Shown here one piece after another: positions 38,665 through 47,042 of a stretch of DNA of 64,000 nt. The DNA lies in contig NZ_JAJCIA010000001.1 in assembly GCF_020554845.1 (NCBI RefSeq), positions 161,305 through 225,304 of the forward strand, in the 5' to 3' direction. Below the pieces are notes generated by a model, which saw only the letters and a list, made by a program, of their open reading frames with translations, was not told the DNA's origin and ran no database searches. This stretch comes from Blautia faecis (GTDB lineage Bacteria; Bacillota; Clostridia; Lachnospirales; Lachnospiraceae). Positions within the stretch are counted from its first letter, which is position 1, and each line of letters begins with the position of its first letter. Position numbers and translations under genes: made by a program.

Positions 38665-38750
38665 ATGAAGAAGTTTCTCGAAGAATTTAAGGAATTTTTT
38701 GCATGGTGAAAGCTCTGAATAAAGCAGCTGAGAAAATCCCCCCCCCTTGA
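38665..38750 (+). pseudogene. mscL: Internally deleted mscL remnant (mechanosensitive channel)
   Basis: ATG 38665 encodes MKKFLEEFKEFFAW then a stop; the first 12 residues match the N-terminus of large-conductance mechanosensitive channels (MKKFLEEFKxFA). Shifted by two bases, 38703-38750 encodes MVKALNKAAEKIPPP then a stop, which resembles the end of the second membrane helix and the cytosolic tail of MscL. The roughly 100 residues that should lie between, including both pore helices, are gone. A run of eight C near 38738-38746 lies at the end. Promoter and SD are intact, which points to a recent loss. Confidence 0.6.
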
Positions 38751-38779
38751 TTTGAATAAAAAGACATGCGAGGACATAA

Positions 38780-39721
38780 ATGAAAGACTACATGGCCCCT
38801 ATGGAGGGCGTGACAAACTTTGTATACCGCCGGACTTATCACCGGTTTTATCATCCCATGGATAAATATTTTACTCCGTTTATTTCTGCCAAGCCGAAGA
38901 AAAACCTGAGCTTCCAGGAAATTTGCGAGGTGTCACCGGAGCGGAATGAGGGAATGTACGTGGTTCCCCAGATCCTGACCTGCAATGCAGATGATTTTAT
39001 CCGTACTGCCCAGCTTTTGAAAGATGATTACGGACACCAGGAAGTGAACCTGAATCTTGGTTGTCCTTCTGGAACAGTTACAGCGAAGGGAAAGGGTGCC
39101 GGATTTCTGGCAGAGCCCCAGAAGCTGGATCAGTTCCTGGATCAGATTTTTTCGAAACTTGATATGAAAATTTCCATAAAGACCAGAATTGGAACTCACT
39201 ACGAGGAAGACTGGGAGTATCTGCTGGCCATTTATGAAAAATATCCCATTCATGAACTGATCATCCACCCAAGGATTCAGACAGATATGTATCGCGGAGT
39301 GCCGCGGCTCGGAGCTTATGAGAAGGCTGTAAACCGTCTGAAAATGCCACTTTGCTATAATGGGAATCTGTTTTCTGCAGCTGATTATAAGCGGATTACA
39401 GAGCGTTTTCCAGACACTTGCTGCTTCATGTATGGAAGAGGGCTGATCACGAATCCGGGGCTGGTAACTGAGATCCGGGAAGGCATTCGTCCGGATAAAA
39501 AGACAGTAAGAGAATTCCATGATTGTCTTTTCGAAGAGTATCGGGAACTTCTTTCCGGCGAACGGAATGTGCTGTTCCGTATGAAAGAATTATGGAGCTA
39601 TATGGCCGTTAATTTTACAAATTATGAGAAATATGCCAAGAAAATCAAGAAATCCCAGCATCTGTCAGAGTATTCGTCTGTGGTATCCAGTTTATTTGCA
39701 GAGCAGGATTTGATAGATTAA
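38780..39721 (+). CDS. tRNA-dihydrouridine synthase
   Basis: 313 residues, FMN-dependent TIM barrel. MAPMEGVTNFVYRR opens the barrel; VNLNLGCPSGTVTAKGKGAG is the Dus signature with the catalytic Cys; IKTRIGTHYEEDW and YNGNLFSAADY and MYGRGLITNPGL are the FMN-binding blocks. It reduces specific uridines in tRNA. It starts 30 bases after the mscL remnant and probably uses that gene's promoter. Confidence 0.93.
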   Translation: MKDYMAPMEGVTNFVYRRTYHRFYHPMDKYFTPFISAKPKKNLSFQEICEVSPERNEGMYVVPQILTCNADDFIRTAQLLKDDYGHQEVNLNLGCPSGTVTAKGKGAGFLAEPQKLDQFLDQIFSKLDMKISIKTRIGTHYEEDWEYLLAIYEKYPIHELIIHPRIQTDMYRGVPRLGAYEKAVNRLKMPLCYNGNLFSAADYKRITERFPDTCCFMYGRGLITNPGLVTEIREGIRPDKKTVREFHDCLFEEYRELLSGERNVLFRMKELWSYMAVNFTNYEKYAKKIKKSQHLSEYSSVVSSLFAEQDLID

Positions 39722-39800
39722 GTATTTTGGATATTTAGAACGCTGAAAGGATCCCCCTTGGCGGGCTAAATAGCAATAAATAATTCGAAAGAGGAATAAC

Positions 39801-40349
39801 ATGTTAAATACCGATCGTTTTGAAGAATTTATATCTCAGTATCCCATTTATGAATACCGCCTTGTGGATACTGCTGAAATAGAGGTAAGAGAGCGGGTGC
39901 GGATCATCTGCAAACAGGAGTGTGAGCGTTACGGCACTACCTGGGCCTGTCCCCCTGCTGTGGGCAGTCTGGAAGAATGTGGGAAGCGAATCCACAGTTA
40001 TCCAAATGGAATCCTTTTTTCCAGTGTGGCAGAGGTTTCCGATGTGATGAACATGGCGGAAATGCTTGCTACCCGAGATGCTCACGAGGAGCTGACTACA
40101 GAGGTAGCCGGATTTTTGAAAGGGGAGGGATTTGAGACATTTACCTTGTCCACTGAATCCTGCGATCTTTGCGAGCATTGTGCCTATTTAGACGGAAAGC
40201 CCTGTCGCTTCCCTGAGAAAATGCATCCCTGCCTGGAAAGTCACGGTGTAGTGGTAAATGAGCTGGTAGAGCATCATTCCATGGAATATAATCTTGGCGG
40301 AAATACCATTCTGTGGTTTTCCCTGGTGCTTTTTCGCCAGAGAGCGTGA
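39801..40349 (+). CDS. DUF2284 Cys-rich metal-binding protein
   Basis: 182 residues. Conserved cysteines lie in CKQECERYGTTWACPP, in ESCDLCEHCAYLDGKPCRFP and in MHPCLESHG, the layout of DUF2284 proteins, which are thought to bind metal or an Fe-S cluster. No function is established. SD AAAGAGG precedes the ATG. A terminator follows at 40382. Confidence 0.85.
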   Translation: MLNTDRFEEFISQYPIYEYRLVDTAEIEVRERVRIICKQECERYGTTWACPPAVGSLEECGKRIHSYPNGILFSSVAEVSDVMNMAEMLATRDAHEELTTEVAGFLKGEGFETFTLSTESCDLCEHCAYLDGKPCRFPEKMHPCLESHGVVVNELVEHHSMEYNLGGNTILWFSLVLFRQRA

Positions 40350-40381
40350 TCTGTTAAATATAAATCAGAATGAAAAGAAAA

Positions 40382-40423
40382 CCTCCCGCATAAGCTAGAG
40401 ATAAAGACCGGGAGGCTTTTTTT
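40382..40423 (+). terminator. Terminator whose 3' arm holds the Shine-Dalgarno of yqfC
   Basis: CCTCCCG (40382-40388) pairs with CGGGAGG (40409-40415), then C and seven T (40417-40423); the yqfC ATG follows at once at 40424. GGGAGG is the only plausible ribosome binding site for yqfC, 8 bases upstream. Confidence 0.8.
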
Positions 40424-40690
40424 ATGTCTGTATCAGAACGTTTTATGACAGCTATGGAACTTCCTGGTGACCTGTCCTGTAAAGCCCCTATTATAACGAT
40501 TACCGGACCGTCGCAGGTACAGATTGAAAATTATAAAAGCATCTTATCCTATACAAGCGAGAAATTAATCGTGGTTACCTGCCAGGGACGCGTGATCCTT
40601 CAAGGGAAAAATCTGGAAATATTTCATTACACTACTTGGGAAATGGAAATAAAAGGGCAGATTTTGTCGGTAATGTTAGAGCGTGTTTGA
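40424..40690 (+). CDS. yqfC: Sporulation protein YqfC (YabP family)
   Basis: 88 residues. ELPGDLSCKAPIITITG is the YqfC/YabP start, followed by the small beta-rich domain (IENYKSILSYTSEKLIVVT...). In Bacillus it is a mother-cell sporulation gene under sigma-E located next to yqfD, as here. The last four codons and the TGA stop (40677-40690) lie inside the end of the dispersed repeat copy described next, so the native C-terminus may have been replaced. Confidence 0.88.
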   Translation: MSVSERFMTAMELPGDLSCKAPIITITGPSQVQIENYKSILSYTSEKLIVVTCQGRVILQGKNLEIFHYTTWEMEIKGQILSVMLERV

Positions 40691-40763
40691 AAAATCATTT
40701 CCGCAATCTGTATGCCCCGGTTTGCAGTATATTTCACCTGAATTCGGTTGCCGTTCGGCAGTA
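40677..40763 (+). repeat. Half-copy of the dispersed palindromic repeat, overlapping yqfC
   Basis: TAGAGCGTGTTTGAAAAATC (40677-40696) and the following bases through GAATTCGGTTGCCGTTCGGC match the left half of the 31499 copy closely over about 85 bases (AATCTG..GCCCC.., GAATTCGGTTG). The right arm is absent. It lies between yqfC and yqfD. Confidence 0.75.
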
Positions 40764-40799
40764 CATTGTAAATCCAATATAAATGGAGGCGAGATTAAA

Positions 40800-41999
40800 A
40801 TGAATGACCCCGAAAAAATACTCCATGGATTTTTAGAACTTTCAGTATCCGGTGACCAGCTGGAACGTTTCCTGAATTTGTGCCATGCCAGAGCTGTCTC
40901 TTTGGAAAGAATCCGTTATCTGTCAGAAAAAAACATAACAACTCGCATCTCCATAAATGATTTCCGAAAACTCCTTCCCATACATAGAAAGACCAGAGTC
41001 CGTATCCATATTCTAAAAAAAAGAGGTTTGCCGTTTTTGCTGCTCAGAATCCAAAAACGTAAGTGCTTTACAGCCGGGTTCCTTCTTTGTGTGGTCTTGC
41101 TGCTTTGGCTCTCTGGCCACATCTGGAATATCCACATTGATGGAAATGTAAAAAATTCCACCCCTCAGCTTCTGGAATTTCTGGACCAGCAGGGAATTAC
41201 CCATGGGATCCGTAAAAATCAGGTTAACTGTACCCGGATTGCCGACCTTCTCAGGAAAAACTACCCGGATATTACTTTTGTTTCCGCCAGGGTTCAAGGT
41301 ACCCGGCTTCTTCTTACCATTCAGGAAGAAAACCTCACAGAAGGTATCCGGCAAACAAAATCTCCATGCAATCTGATTTCCAATCTGGATGGGAAAATTG
41401 TGAATATGGTTATCAGAAATGGAACTCCACTTGTTAAAACTGGAGACATTTGCAAACAGGGTGATATTCTGGTATCTGGCGAGGTGCCAATCCTGAATGA
41501 CAGCCAGGAGGTTGTACGTGTGGAATATGTTCCGGCAGACGCAGACATCTATGTGCGCCATCAGATTGCCTATTATCAGGAGGTCCCCCTTTCCTATGAA
41601 AAAAAGGTTCAAAGCGGCACTTCAAAAACCAGCTGGTATTTTCGTGTTGGTGACTTCGTTTTTGGCGCAGATACAGGAAAAAAATCCAGATATATAACCT
41701 CAACGGAAGAAATCCCCTGGAAACTTACCGAGAATTTCGTCCTTCCTTTTTCCCTGGGAAAAATCACCCGAACACCTTATAAGATACAGAGCACAGTTTA
41801 CACGAAAGAACAGGCTCAGAAGAAAGCAGTGCAGCAGCTGAGAATATATGAACAAAAACTTCTGAATAAAGGAATCCGGATTGCAGATTCCCGGTTGTCT
41901 GTCACATTTGACAGTACAAATTGTACTGTGCAGGGTACATTGACAGTAGATGAAAAAAGCGGAAAGAAGCAGAATATAGAATTCAGTCAGGAATCATAA
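40800..41999 (+). CDS. yqfD: Sporulation protein YqfD
   Basis: 399 residues from ATG 40800, with GGAGG at 40785-40789; the frame opens upstream through the repeat but that text is not protein-like. A soluble N-terminal domain ends in a single membrane helix (CFTAGFLLCVVLLLWLSGHI), followed by an extracytoplasmic region with FVSARVQGTRLLLTIQE and DICKQGDILVSGEVPI. YqfD works in the mother cell after engulfment; mutants sporulate poorly (Bacillus knowledge). It belongs with yqfC, phoH and ybeY. Confidence 0.92.
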   Translation: MNDPEKILHGFLELSVSGDQLERFLNLCHARAVSLERIRYLSEKNITTRISINDFRKLLPIHRKTRVRIHILKKRGLPFLLLRIQKRKCFTAGFLLCVVLLLWLSGHIWNIHIDGNVKNSTPQLLEFLDQQGITHGIRKNQVNCTRIADLLRKNYPDITFVSARVQGTRLLLTIQEENLTEGIRQTKSPCNLISNLDGKIVNMVIRNGTPLVKTGDICKQGDILVSGEVPILNDSQEVVRVEYVPADADIYVRHQIAYYQEVPLSYEKKVQSGTSKTSWYFRVGDFVFGADTGKKSRYITSTEEIPWKLTENFVLPFSLGKITRTPYKIQSTVYTKEQAQKKAVQQLRIYEQKLLNKGIRIADSRLSVTFDSTNCTVQGTLTVDEKSGKKQNIEFSQES

Positions 42000-42075
42000 G
42001 TGTTGAAAAACAATCTTTAGAGTGGTATACTTTTACCCAGAGATATTTTTGAACAGACACAAGGAGGAGCAGTTT

Positions 42076-43095
42076 TTGAAATCCACGAATATAGAGATTG
42101 ACTCATTAGATATTTTACAGGAGCTTTTTGGAATCAATGATAAGCTGATCAAGGTGATTGAGAATCGTCTTGGCGTATCCATTACCCAGAGAAATTCCTG
42201 CATTACCGTAAGTGGGACTAATGACGGCAGGATACATTCAGCTGTGAATATTATTGAAGCCATGAAGGAAGCTCTTGAAAAACAGCAGCAGCTTTCCGTG
42301 GATATGATCCATCGTTTTCTGGATGAGACCGAGGAAGAGGATGACAGCGAGGAGGATATTGCAGACAGCACCCGCAAGGTGCTGGGGGATGCAGTGACTT
42401 TGAATTATAAGAATATTCCAATTCGAACTAAGACAATTGGACAGAAAAATTATATCACTGCTTTGAAGAACAATACGGTTACTATCTGTATCGGACCTGC
42501 CGGTACAGGTAAAACATACCTGGCAGTTGCTTATGCGGCAGAGCTGTACCGGAATGACGAGATTGAGAGAATCATTCTCAGCCGTCCGGCCATTGAAGCG
42601 GGCGAGAAGCTTGGTTTCCTTCCGGGAGATTTACAGGAGAAGGTTGATCCTTATCTGAAGCCGCTTTACGATGCACTAAATGACGTATTCGGGCCAGATC
42701 AGGCTGCGAAGTTAAGAGAACGGGGAATCATTGAGGTTGCACCTCTTGCATATATGCGAGGCCGTACTTTGAATAACAGTATGATCATCATTGATGAGAG
42801 CCAGAATGCCACACTTCCTATTTTGAAAATGGCACTTACCCGTATTGGTACTGGTTCTAAGATGATTCTTACCGGCGATGTAACACAGATCGACCTTTCC
42901 AAAGAGACGGATTCCGGACTTCAGAAGTGTGCTTCTATTTTGAAAAATGTAGACGATATTGCTACTATTTCCCTGACGAACCGTGATGTTGTCCGCTGCA
43001 AGATCGTGAAGGACATTGTTAAAGCATTTGAGAAAGAGGAAGCGAAAGCCCAGGAAAAGACCCAGAAGCGGGCAGTTCGGCGGACAAGCCGGTAA
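42076..43095 (+). CDS. phoH: PhoH-like ATPase
   Basis: 339 residues from a TTG at 42076, chosen because AAGGAGG (42061-42067) is 8 bases upstream; the longer frame from 42022 includes the SD itself. A KH-like N-terminus (ENRLGVSITQRNSCITVSG) precedes the RecA-like ATPase: Walker A CIGPAGTGKTYLA, SRPAIEAGEKLGFLPGD, Walker B MIIIDESQNAT, and TGDVTQIDL. It is an RNA-helicase-like ATPase that sits next to ybeY in most Firmicutes and is linked to rRNA maturation. Confidence 0.95.
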   Translation: MKSTNIEIDSLDILQELFGINDKLIKVIENRLGVSITQRNSCITVSGTNDGRIHSAVNIIEAMKEALEKQQQLSVDMIHRFLDETEEEDDSEEDIADSTRKVLGDAVTLNYKNIPIRTKTIGQKNYITALKNNTVTICIGPAGTGKTYLAVAYAAELYRNDEIERIILSRPAIEAGEKLGFLPGDLQEKVDPYLKPLYDALNDVFGPDQAAKLRERGIIEVAPLAYMRGRTLNNSMIIIDESQNATLPILKMALTRIGTGSKMILTGDVTQIDLSKETDSGLQKCASILKNVDDIATISLTNRDVVRCKIVKDIVKAFEKEEAKAQEKTQKRAVRRTSR

Positions 43096-43266
43096 TTGGG
43101 AAGCCAGGACAAGATTTTCAGTAAATGACAATCAATATCCTGTGGGAAGATTAATTTGAAACTGAAATGTGAATTTTACAGAATAATTCAAACAAAATAG
43201 TAAAATTGAACATATGGTGTCGCCTGTTTGAGAAATCAGGCAGATGTCATACAGGAGGAATAAGTT

Positions 43267-43764
43267 TTGGTAACAATAGAATACGAATGCGAGACCGATT
43301 TTGACCTTGGACTTGACTGTCCGGCGCTTGCGAAGATGGTTGCAGAGAAGGTGCTTGACATGGAGAAATGTCCATGGGATGCACAGGTAAATTTGGTTCT
43401 CACAGATAATGAAGAGATTAAAAGGGTAAATACAGAGTTCCGTGGCATTGAGAGAGCTACTGATGTTCTTTCTTTTCCAATGCTGCCATTTGAAACACCG
43501 GCAGATTATTCTGTGGCTGAAGATGATGAGTCCTGCTTTGATCTTGACAGTGGAGAGCTTCTTCTGGGAGATATTATGATTTCTGCAGAACGTGCTGCTG
43601 CCCAGGCAGAAGAGTATGGACACAGTGTAAAGAGGGAATTTTGCTTCCTAGTTGCACATAGTATGCTACACCTTCTGGGATACGATCACATGACTCCGGA
43701 GGAAGCCGCAGATATGGAAGCACGCCAGGCGAAGGCACTGGAGGAACTTGGAATTACCCGTTAA
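43267..43764 (+). CDS. ybeY: Endoribonuclease YbeY (rRNA maturation factor)
   Basis: 165 residues with a TTG start at 43267 supported by AGGAGG 8 bases upstream. The zinc site is AHSMLHLLGYDHMTPEE, with three His; EIKRVNTEFRGIERATDVLSFP is the other signature. It trims 16S rRNA and takes part in ribosome quality control. PgpH (yqfF), which lies between phoH and ybeY in Bacillus, is absent. Confidence 0.96.
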   Translation: MVTIEYECETDFDLGLDCPALAKMVAEKVLDMEKCPWDAQVNLVLTDNEEIKRVNTEFRGIERATDVLSFPMLPFETPADYSVAEDDESCFDLDSGELLLGDIMISAERAAAQAEEYGHSVKREFCFLVAHSMLHLLGYDHMTPEEAADMEARQAKALEELGITR

Positions 43765-43984
43765 ATTTTTTTGTGCATGACCCTATAGCTGGAGAGGCTT
43801 TTGCTGTTTGCCGTGAATAAGTTACTATGAAAGTTCCGGATGGCAGTTGCAAAGCGACTGATTTTCATATAAGGTGATGTCATCAGCAGGTGGCATTACC
43901 ATTCCGGATGTATTTATAAGTGGCGGTTTCTGCAGTTTCTGTTCAGTTAGAAGGTTAAATATATATGCATAAGGAGGAGAAGAC
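43765..43984. other. Intergenic region with stem-loops
   Basis: 220 bases. GGTGATGTCATCAGCAGGTG then GCATTACC (43872-43899) folds into a 10-bp stem, and TTCCGGATG occurs on both sides of it (about 43835 and 43905). No promoter or known RNA family recognised. Confidence 0.35.
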
Positions 43985-44998
43985 ATGAAGAAAAAAATAT
44001 TTAAACTTCTCACAGGAATGTTGCTTTCCTGCGCACTTGCAGGATCCACAGTAGCGGTACAGGCAGAGGAAGCCGGGACAGATACCGTGAAGAGTTATCT
44101 TACCGGAGAGGATGTATCTGTCGGCATTGGCCACAGACGTCCCATCGCAGTTATGCTTGGCAACGATACCAATGGCGCTCCACAGAGCGGAACTGAGAAC
44201 GCAGGAGTCATTTATGAAGCACCGGTAGAGGGAAGCATCACCCGTCTCATGGCGATCATCGAGGACTATGACAATATTCCAAGGATCGGTTCTGTGCGAA
44301 GCTGCCGTGATTACTTCCTGTTCTATGCAAATGAGTATGATGCCATCTATTCTCATTATGGACAGGCTGTATATGCACTTCAGTATCTGGACCAGCACCT
44401 GATCGACAATCTGAACGGACTTACACTTGGAAATGCTTACTATCGCAGCACTGACCGTGTAGCACCGCACAATGCTTACACTGATTTCTCCCATCTTCAG
44501 GCAGGAATCCAGAGCCAGGGCTATAGCCAGGATTATAAAGAGGACTATAATGGTCATTTCCAGTTTGCACCGGAAGGAACTGAGACAACCCTGGATGACG
44601 GAGTTTCTGCAAATGTTGTGAAGCTTGATAATTTCGCTTATAACCATCCGTGGTTTGAGTACAATGCAGAGACTAAGGAGTACAGCCGCTTCCAGTTTAA
44701 TGCACCGCATATTGACCAGAACACAGGTAATCAGCTGACATGTGAGAATATTATTTTACAGTATTCCAACTATGTTCCATATGATCCAAATGGTTATCTG
44801 AACGTAGATACCCAGTCCGGAGGTGAGGGCAAATACATCACCAGAGGCAAGGCAATCGACATCCACTGGACAAAGGATTCCCAGTGGGGAATCACTCATT
44901 ATTATGATTCCAATAATCAGGAGATTCAGCTGAATCCTGGAAAAACATGGGTCGAGATCGTGCTGAATGATTCTGTAGGTTCTGTGTCTTTACAGTAA
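43985..44998 (+). CDS. Secreted DUF3048 protein (YerB-like)
   Basis: 337 residues. The signal peptide ends about VAVQAEE; the Cys in LLSCALAGS might suggest a lipobox, but the context (LSCA) fits only loosely. The DUF3048 N-terminal domain starts RRPIAVMLGNDTNGAPQSG and contains APVEGSITRLMAI and RIGSVRSCRDYFL; the C-terminal domain holds ENIILQYSNY and GKAIDIHWTKDS. The family (Bacillus YerB) is extracytoplasmic and of unknown role. SD AAGGAGGAG lies upstream. Confidence 0.88.
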   Translation: MKKKIFKLLTGMLLSCALAGSTVAVQAEEAGTDTVKSYLTGEDVSVGIGHRRPIAVMLGNDTNGAPQSGTENAGVIYEAPVEGSITRLMAIIEDYDNIPRIGSVRSCRDYFLFYANEYDAIYSHYGQAVYALQYLDQHLIDNLNGLTLGNAYYRSTDRVAPHNAYTDFSHLQAGIQSQGYSQDYKEDYNGHFQFAPEGTETTLDDGVSANVVKLDNFAYNHPWFEYNAETKEYSRFQFNAPHIDQNTGNQLTCENIILQYSNYVPYDPNGYLNVDTQSGGEGKYITRGKAIDIHWTKDSQWGITHYYDSNNQEIQLNPGKTWVEIVLNDSVGSVSLQ

Positions 44999-45014
44999 AA
45001 TAAATTAAAAATGG

Positions 45015-45050
45015 AGAGGGACGTCATAAGATAAGGCGTTCCTCTTTTGT
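45015..45050 (+). terminator. Terminator of the DUF3048 gene
   Basis: AGAGGGACG (45015-45023) pairs with CGTTCCTCT (45037-45045) with one mismatch, followed by TTTTGTATTT. Confidence 0.6.
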
Positions 45051-45061
45051 ATTTACGTGAA

Positions 45062-45168
45062 AAACATGCTCTAGAGCCTGTCTGCACGAGCGCATGATGC
45101 AAATGAACGCGTTTTGACTTGATTTGCAAAAGTGATAGGACGATCAAAACACGGTAGAGCTCTTTCAG
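45062..45168. repeat. Possible divergent copy of the dispersed repeat
   Basis: CATGCTCTAGAGCC near the left end and GGTAGAGCTC near the right end recall the ACACGCTCTAGA repeat end, and CGCGTTTTGACTT pairs imperfectly with GATCAAAACACGG. The interior does not align convincingly with the other copies. No other feature is visible between here and proB. Confidence 0.3.
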
Positions 45169-45340
45169 ACTATGCAATATTTTACAGAAACAATAATTCT
45201 ACACGTTAAAATGTGAAATTTTTCTGAAATTAAGAACTGTTTACCTGAAACCATGGACGAAATGAAAAAAATGATGTAAGATAAGAAATTGATATGTATG
45301 AAAACTACATGGAAACATAATAACGGAGTTGACAAATAAA

Positions 45341-46198
45341 ATGAATGATCGGGAAAGACTGAAAGATAAAAAACGTATTGTAATCAAGATTGGAAGTTCC
45401 TCTCTTACCCATGCTGAAACTGGCAAGCTGAATCTTCGGAAACTGGAGATTCTGGTAAGGGAATTGGGCGATCTTCGAAATCAGGGTAAGGATGTGGTTC
45501 TGGTATCTTCAGGAGCCATCGCTGTTGGAGCAGCAGCTCTTGGATTTAAAGAGAAGCCACAGGAGCCTCGTCAGAAGCAGGCGTGTGCAGCGGTTGGACA
45601 GGCCAGACTTATGATGATTTACCAGAAGCTGTTTGGAGAATACAATCAGATGGCAGGTCAGATCCTGATGACCAAAAATACCATGGTAAACAACGCCAAC
45701 CGCAAAAATGCAGAGAACACGTTTAATGAGCTTTTATCCATGGGTGTGATCCCTATTGTTAATGAGAATGACTCTATTTCCACCTATGAGCTTCAGTCTC
45801 TGGAAAAATTCGGAGACAACGATACCCTTTCTGCAGTGGTAGCTGCTCTTATAGGGGCAGATCTTCTGATCCTTATGTCAGACATAGACGGACTTTTTAC
45901 AGATGATCCGAATACAAATCCAGATGCGAAATTTATTGACATGGTAGAAACATTGGACGATGAACTTCTTAACATGGGAAAATGCTCCTCCGGAAGCAAA
46001 GTGGGCACTGGAGGAATGGCTACCAAGCTTACAGCTGCCAGAATTGCCACAGCTGCCGGTACCGACATGGTAATTGCCAATGGCGGCGATTTTCATAATA
46101 TTCACCGCATTGTGGAGGGCGACCCCTGCGGTACATTGTTTGTTGGAAAGAAAAAGGAAGAGTTTTTCCTGATCGATTATATTGAAAAATTGCTGTAA
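45341..46198 (+). CDS. proB: Glutamate 5-kinase without PUA domain
   Basis: 285 residues from ATG 45341. An in-frame TTG at 45329 is too close to the GGAG (45325-45328) to be used. The amino acid kinase fold is complete: VIKIGSSSLTH, VLVSSGAIAVGAAALG, NENDSISTYE, FGDNDTLSA and GTGGMATKLTAARIA. It phosphorylates glutamate in the first step of proline synthesis. The C-terminal PUA domain of E. coli ProB (367 residues) is absent. proA lies three genes on in the same operon. Confidence 0.95.
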   Translation: MNDRERLKDKKRIVIKIGSSSLTHAETGKLNLRKLEILVRELGDLRNQGKDVVLVSSGAIAVGAAALGFKEKPQEPRQKQACAAVGQARLMMIYQKLFGEYNQMAGQILMTKNTMVNNANRKNAENTFNELLSMGVIPIVNENDSISTYELQSLEKFGDNDTLSAVVAALIGADLLILMSDIDGLFTDDPNTNPDAKFIDMVETLDDELLNMGKCSSGSKVGTGGMATKLTAARIATAAGTDMVIANGGDFHNIHRIVEGDPCGTLFVGKKKEEFFLIDYIEKLL

Positions 46199-46282
46199 CT
46201 GTTCAGTATCTTCACAGTTACAATTGCTTTAAGTTTTTGTATAAATTAAAATTACATAGAACATTCTCAGGAGGAGTATATT

Positions 46283-46504
46283 ATGGACAGCACAAAAATC
46301 GACAGAATCAACACCCTTCACCATAAGGCACAGAGCGTAGGCCTTACAGAAGAAGAGAAAAAAGAACAGGCAGAGCTGCGCAAGGAGTATATTGCCACCA
46401 TTAAGATGAACCTTAGAAATCAGCTGGATAATATTGATGTAAAGGAAGCCGATGGTACGGTTGTGAATCTTGGAGAAAGATATGGAAGAAAAAAGACTCA
46501 TTAG
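46283..46504 (+). CDS. DUF896 (YnzC-like) small protein
   Basis: 73 residues, mostly helical: KIDRINTLHHKAQSVGLTEE, then EQAELRKEYIATIKMNLRNQL. This is the DUF896 two-helix pattern (Bacillus YnzC). In Bacillus it is linked to the SOS region, but no function is proven. CAGGAGGAG lies upstream. Its end overlaps the next gene by 23 bases. Confidence 0.88.
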   Translation: MDSTKIDRINTLHHKAQSVGLTEEEKKEQAELRKEYIATIKMNLRNQLDNIDVKEADGTVVNLGERYGRKKTH

Positions 46505-47042
46505 AAAGCAGATTTTTGCAGCCAGAAAGCAGTGCAGCGATGCGCAGGTAGAAGAATGGAGCCATCAGATTACAGATCAGGTGCTGAAACTCTCAGAGTT
46601 TGTGAAGGCTAAGCATATTCTGGCTTATGCAGATTACAATCATGAAGTAATGACCAGATATATCATTGAGGAAGCCTGGAAAGCAGGAAAAGAAGTGGCA
46701 GTCCCGAAGGTTGTGGGAAAGGATATGATTTTTTACCGCCTTACTGATTTTTCTCAGCTAGAGCCTGGATATTTTGGAATTCCGGAGCCTGTCAGAGGCG
46801 AGATCGTGAAGTGGGAGGATGCTCTTATGGTCATGCCTGGTGTAGCTTTTGATCCTGAGAACAACAGAGTGGGATATGGCGGCGGCTTTTATGACCGCTT
46901 TTTAGAAAAACATCCTGATATTACCAGACTGGCAGTGGCTTTTGATTTTCAGATCCTTGATCTGGTGCCCACAGAACCTACGGACATTTGTCCTCAGATC
47001 ATTGTGACACAGAGTAAAGTTTACCGGAGGGAGGACTTATAA
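46482..47042 (+). CDS. 5-formyltetrahydrofolate cyclo-ligase
   Basis: 186 residues from ATG 46482, with GGAG 6 bases before it. KRLIRKQIFAARKQ opens with the Arg/Lys nucleotide-binding start; MPGVAFDPENNRVGYGGGFYDRFL is the family signature. It converts 5-formyl-THF to 5,10-methenyl-THF with ATP. The start lies inside the DUF896 gene, and proA begins right after its stop, so all are one operon with proB. Confidence 0.93.
   Translation: MEEKRLIRKQIFAARKQCSDAQVEEWSHQITDQVLKLSEFVKAKHILAYADYNHEVMTRYIIEEAWKAGKEVAVPKVVGKDMIFYRLTDFSQLEPGYFGIPEPVRGEIVKWEDALMVMPGVAFDPENNRVGYGGGFYDRFLEKHPDITRLAVAFDFQILDLVPTEPTDICPQIIVTQSKVYRREDL

Noticed and set aside
40683..40799. N-terminal extension of YqfD through the repeat
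   Set aside because: It is translated repeat sequence; the ATG at 40800 has a GGAGG and gives a normal YqfD start.
42022..42075. Upstream start for phoH
   Set aside because: The extension would include the AAGGAGG that serves the TTG at 42076; family proteins start near the later site.
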